Source: Gossypium raimondii
Lineage: Eukaryota > Streptophyta > Magnoliopsida > Malvales > Malvaceae
Direction: 5' to 3'
DNA length: 64,000 nt
NCBI RefSeq assembly: GCF_025698545.1
Contig: NC_068571.1
Location: 40,271,733 to 40,335,732 of the forward strand
The position numbers were made by a program, and so were the translations under genes. Shown one piece after another: positions 60,437 through 64,000 of this stretch (position 1 is the stretch's first letter; each line of letters opens with the position of its first letter). The notes below the pieces were generated by a model that was not told where the DNA came from, did not search any database, and worked only from the letters and a program-made list of their open reading frames with translations.

Positions 60437-62478
60437 AATGCACAGCCCTATCCTGGGCCACACATGTCGCTCATAGACCCCGACGCAACGTATGTAGCTG
60501 AGTTCCCGTAGTACCCTGAAATAGTTCATCCTCACGGGCTGGCCGTAAATTCTGATCATAATGAGTTATTCATAGGCCAGAGATTCAGCTGTAAAGAAGA
60601 GTGCGTATTTGTTATTAAACAGTACAGCATGAACATATCAGTGGATTATAAAGTTGCAGTGTCTACTCCGACAATATATATTGGGGAGTGTTGGAAGGCA
60701 ACGGAATGCTGCAATTGGCGGGTACGAGCTGCATTCATTAAAAGTTCTCAGATGTGGGAGATACAAAAATTTGTTGGTCCTCATACATGCACATCAACAC
60801 GTATGTCAGCAGATCATGGAAAACTTGATTCGAAAACTATCTGTACGTGTATGATGCCAATGGTGAAGAACATGACGATCATTAAAGTTTCGGTACTAAT
60901 TGCTGAGATGCAAGCACGATTCCAGTATCGAGTTTCATATCGAAAGGCATGGATAGCTAAACAGATGACAATAGAGCAACTGTATGGGGATTACGATTCG
61001 TCGTATAACGAGCTACAAGGATGGATAGCTGCTATGCGAGAGTACGTACCGGGGACTGTGATTGAGTTGCAGACAATTCCTTATTACAGCCAGGACGACC
61101 AGTTATAGCCGACAAAAAGGATTTTTCATTGGATGTTCTGGACGTTTGATCCATGTGTGCGGGTATTTCCCCACTGCAAGCCATTTGTGCAGGTGGATGG
61201 GACATGGCTATATGGAAAATATACACAGATCCTACTTCTTGCGGTTGCTCAAGACGGCAATAGAAACGTGCTCCCGATAGCATTTGCCATCGTAGATAAA
61301 GAGAACTTGGAGTCTTGGGAATTCTTCCTCACTAACCTGCGGAGGTATGTTATTAGCAACGATAACATTTGCATCATCTCCGATAAAGGGAAAGGTTTAA
61401 TTGCAGCAATTAGGCGTTTCGGTGTGCCATGGAGGTCCGTTTACTGCTTCCGGCACATTGCGACTAACTTCCACAAAGATTATAAGAATGCAGACTGGAA
61501 GAGATAAGTCGTGGCAATGGGTAAATGATAACCTTATATTTTCAATATAAGTTGTAATGTTTTATGTTATCGAGTTAGTAGAACTTATTTTTTCTTAATA
61601 CGTATGCAGCGTACGAGTTAGAGCCACATATTTTCCGCCAAAGAATTATCCGACTTGAGAGTGACATGGAGGGGCAAACAAACACATCTTTCCTACAATG
61701 GTTAGGCAAAATAGAGCCGTGGCAATGGGTTCAAAGTTTTGACGAGGGCTTTCGTTATGGCCAAATGACCACAAACTTAGTCGAGGGGATCAACGCTGTC
61801 TTGTTGAAAACACATAATCTTCCTATTGCATCTGTCTTTTCTGCTACATTCTACAGGCTGGCTACCTTGATGCCAAGAATGGGTCAACAACAAGTCGAGC
61901 AGATGGAGGCGGGACACGTGTTTGTCGAACATGTCAGGGATGCAATGGTTGCAAACCGTCGTTTGGCGAGGTCAATGAATGTAGAAATATATTCACGACG
62001 ACTAGAAACGTTTCGAGTTACTGAGACGATCAGTCGTCGACCTGGTATACCAACTAGGTCCTATGGAGTTGATCTCCGGAACAGACGGTGCGAGTGCAGG
62101 AGGTTCGAAACGCTTCATTATCCATGTGCGCATGTCGTGGCAGCGTGTGCTAAAGTGAACGTTAATGTCGAACAATATGTCGATGATGTGTACACGCTCA
62201 AGCGCGCATTGCGTGTTTGGGAAAATGAGTTCCCCGTCCTGCCTGACCTATCTACGTGGGAGGTGCCTCCGACGACTTTCTAGCTTATCCCAGACAGAGG
62301 GCTACAGAGGAATCCAAGAGGTTGTCCGCAATCAAGCAGAATCCGTAATGAAATAGATATTAGGGAGAAATCCGACGGTAAGCATTATGGAATATGTAGG
62401 TTAAGTGGTCATAGTCGGAATAAATGCCCTCATCGGAACTTTCGTGTTGGACAGTTGTCCGGATCGGGTCGGAATTGA

Positions 62479-62821
62479 CCTAATGATGTAAAATTTTTAT
62501 GTATAGTGTTATAAAAAGTATAATTCATTTGAAATAATTTTTATTATTCAGCTTATACTTATACTTAAATTGTATCCAAATTAAGTTATAAAATACCATG
62601 TGTGCATTTGGAATTATTAAAATTATATCGAAAATGGAGGGATTTATAATTGGATTCAGCTTTAATATAATACAAAAATAGAATAATTAAATTTATACAA
62701 AAAAGTTCAGAAGTAAGCAAAGATTAAATTAGAAATATTAAATTTATACAAAAAGAATACAAACTTTGTAATGTACAAAAAGTGCATTAAACCCCTAAAA
62801 TTGATGGTTCGATGGTGTGGT
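62479..62821. other. MULE 3' region or spacer
   Basis: AT-rich and noncoding. It may contain the MULE right end, but no inverted copy of the left end was seen. Confidence 0.4.
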
Positions 62822-64000
62822 TGTAACAACCCGATTTTGGGTCTAGTCGGAACAGTGGTTTTGGGACCACAAATCCGACGAGGAAAAATGTAATAGCCTG
62901 AATTTTCAGAGGTGTCGGAATGATGATTTAAGATCACTAAATTCGACAAATGGGTAGAAAATATTATTAATTTAGTGAGTATAAGTTAAATGTGAAGTTA
63001 GGAAAATTTTTGAAATAGTGAATAGTACACTAGAAATAAATATTAAAATAATTAGAATCGAAAATGAGGTATCGATACCTCGGGGATTTTAAACCGAGCC
63101 ATAAATATTTTTATAAATATTTATGTAGTGTTAAAAAGTTAGTATTAAAGTTTCATTAAGAAATTTTAAAGTTCCGATAATTAATTGAATAAAAAGGACT
63201 AAATTGTAACAAATGCAAAATTACAGGAAATGATTAAATAGCTTAAATTATAAAAGGAAGAGGGCTTAAAAGGCAAATAGACCCAAGGTCTATTTGGGCT
63301 GGACGACAAAGACATGAAATCAGCAACAAAGTAAGGAGAATTAAGGGCAAAATTGGAATATTACAAAATTTACTTAATAAAGTTAGGACCAAAGTGGAAT
63401 TATCTTGATTTCTCTTTATTTTTCTTCATTCTCATCAGCAAAAACACCATAGAAGGGTTTTATTAAGCTGGTTCTTCCTATTTTTACTGCAGGGAAGTTC
63501 AATTCTTGATTATTTCTTGAAAATTTTATATTTTTGTGACTTTTACAACTAGGCCCACTTGTTGAATTCATTAGTTTTTGATTCTATGAAAGAATTTGAA
63601 AGTTTCTATGAATATGTGCTGGAAGTATATGATGATTTAGCGTGGAATTAGAGCTTTAAATTGTTCATATGCTGATTTTATTGAAAGAATTGAATAGAAA
63701 GTGAATGTTTGGGACCTAATAGTAAAAGAGTTTGAAGATAGAGTTATATGTGGAAATTCTGAATTTCAATAGTTGTGAAACAACTTATAATGTCTAGATA
63801 AAGTATTAATTGAGAAAATTAGATTAATTGAGGGGTTAATTGAGAGAAATCAACATTTTGCACTAAAGCAGTTTTGGACAGCAGCAGTAGTATAACTTTA
63901 AAAAATCACCAAAAATTGTGGAAATTGAATTAGAGAGTGAATAAAATATGAAATTAAATCTTATTGAGTCTAGTTTCTCATAAAAGAAATGGTGTAAGCA
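62822..64000 (+). mobile_element. Gypsy-type LTR, running off the window
   Basis: It starts TGTAACAACCCGATTTTGGG, followed by GTCGGAACAGTGG and CCACAAATCCGACGAGG, a start I associate with cotton-type gypsy LTRs. Its end is outside the window, so element completeness and target duplication cannot be judged. It contains a perfect 16-bp palindrome at 63066-63081. Confidence 0.6.

Larger units (their letters stand above)
52738..60450 (-). mobile_element. hAT transposon inserted in the MULE, 7713 bp including a nested LTR
   Basis: The termini are TAGGGGTGTTCA on the left and TAGGGCTGTGCA reading inward from the right. The 8-bp duplication TCCTAGGC (52730-52737) and TCCTGGGC (60451-60458) differs at one base. 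The right copy fits the MULE protein (NNPGPHMSL), so the left copy has mutated. Both ends carry many AACCGA-type repeats. A BED/hAT transposase lies on the minus strand. The inserted solo LTR accounts for 2790 bp including its duplication, leaving an original element of about 4.9 kb. Confidence 0.92.
51391..62478 (+). mobile_element. Mutator-like element (MULE), split by a hAT element
   Basis: The transposase coding sequence runs from 52071 to 52737 and resumes at 60459 to 62478; the reading frame is continuous once the hAT insertion and its duplicated TCCT(A/G)GGC are removed. The left end is placed by the sharp composition change and the GGGGATTTTTATCTAAATATT start. No terminal inverted repeat or 9-bp duplication could be confirmed, so the left limit is approximate. 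The right part runs on to the gypsy LTR at 62822. Confidence 0.8.
52071..62478 (+). pseudogene. MULE (MuDR-type) transposase with N-terminal PB1-like domain, broken
   Basis: The first part (52071-52737) has MDDKFFVCAYFDGVILTTSV and VSLDEMKARINAKILRRCGR, a PB1-like domain common in cotton-type MULEs, then an acidic stretch. After the hAT insertion come the MuDR zinc-finger-like region (CWKATECCNWRVRAAFI, then VGPHTCTS), the DDE core starting FVQVDGTWLYGKYTQILLLA and continuing to IISDKGKGL and CFRHIATNFH, an exon-exon junction around 61523/61610, TTNLVEGINAVLLK with the catalytic Glu, the SWIM finger CECRRF...YPCAHVVAAC (about 62092-62142) and a C-terminal knuckle CRLSGHSRNKC read in another frame near 62395. 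In-frame stops stand near 60510 (EFP*YPE), 61108 (DQL*P) and 61505 (KR*VV). It is non-functional. Confidence 0.92.

Noticed and set aside
1..64000. CRISPR arrays, bacterial operons or phage modules
   Set aside because: No direct-repeat/spacer pattern or prokaryotic gene organisation was seen; all genes have plant exon structure.

Overview
This is a nuclear plant chromosome window. It has intron-containing eudicot genes with GT-AG introns, very AT-rich spacers, nuclear genes for plastid proteins, and dense nested transposable elements. The transposon families (a cotton-type MULE, PIF/Harbinger, RICESLEEPER-like hAT, and gypsy LTRs beginning TGTAACAACCCG) resemble those I know from Malvaceae, so a cotton-like (Gossypium) genome is my best inference. 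That rests on memory of the families, not on a database search.

Layout: 0-5 kb is AT-rich and holds a decayed Copia gag piece, a 259-bp hAT-type MITE and a decayed plastid-type trnD. A single-exon C2H2 zinc-finger/EAR regulator gene of the TAC1 type lies at 5.0-5.6 kb. From 6.6 to 15 kb there are repeats: a roughly 660-bp tandem duplication, two inverted-repeat elements, and a truncated minus-strand gypsy element whose LTR carries a 1.5-kb solo LTR. A compact gene island follows at 16.2-24.1 kb: PTAC16-like (minus), the TFIIA large subunit (plus, divergent from PTAC16), and a small conserved unknown protein (minus). A complete but dead PIF/Harbinger transposon spans 25.2-32.0 kb. A second island covers 32.9-39.3 kb: an LTI65/RD29-like stress gene (minus) divergent from TOC75 (plus).

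From 40 to 49.2 kb a minus-strand LINE is split by a recent Copia insertion with a TSD and nearly identical LTRs. From about 51.4 to 62.5 kb a MULE is split by a 7.7-kb hAT element, which is itself split by a 2.8-kb solo LTR. The MULE appears to start inside a gene-like 5' exon at 51.2 kb. A gypsy-type LTR runs off the right edge.

The host genes are unrelated single-copy functions rather than a pathway. Two encode plastid proteins: PTAC16 in the plastid chromosome/thylakoid and TOC75 in the outer-envelope import channel. The others cover RNA polymerase II initiation, developmental repression and drought/cold response. I saw no gene cluster that looks like a new multi-gene system. The most informative observations are the insertion chronologies fixed by target-site duplications, transition-type decay of the inserts, and a probable frameshift in exon 1 of the LTI65-like gene.
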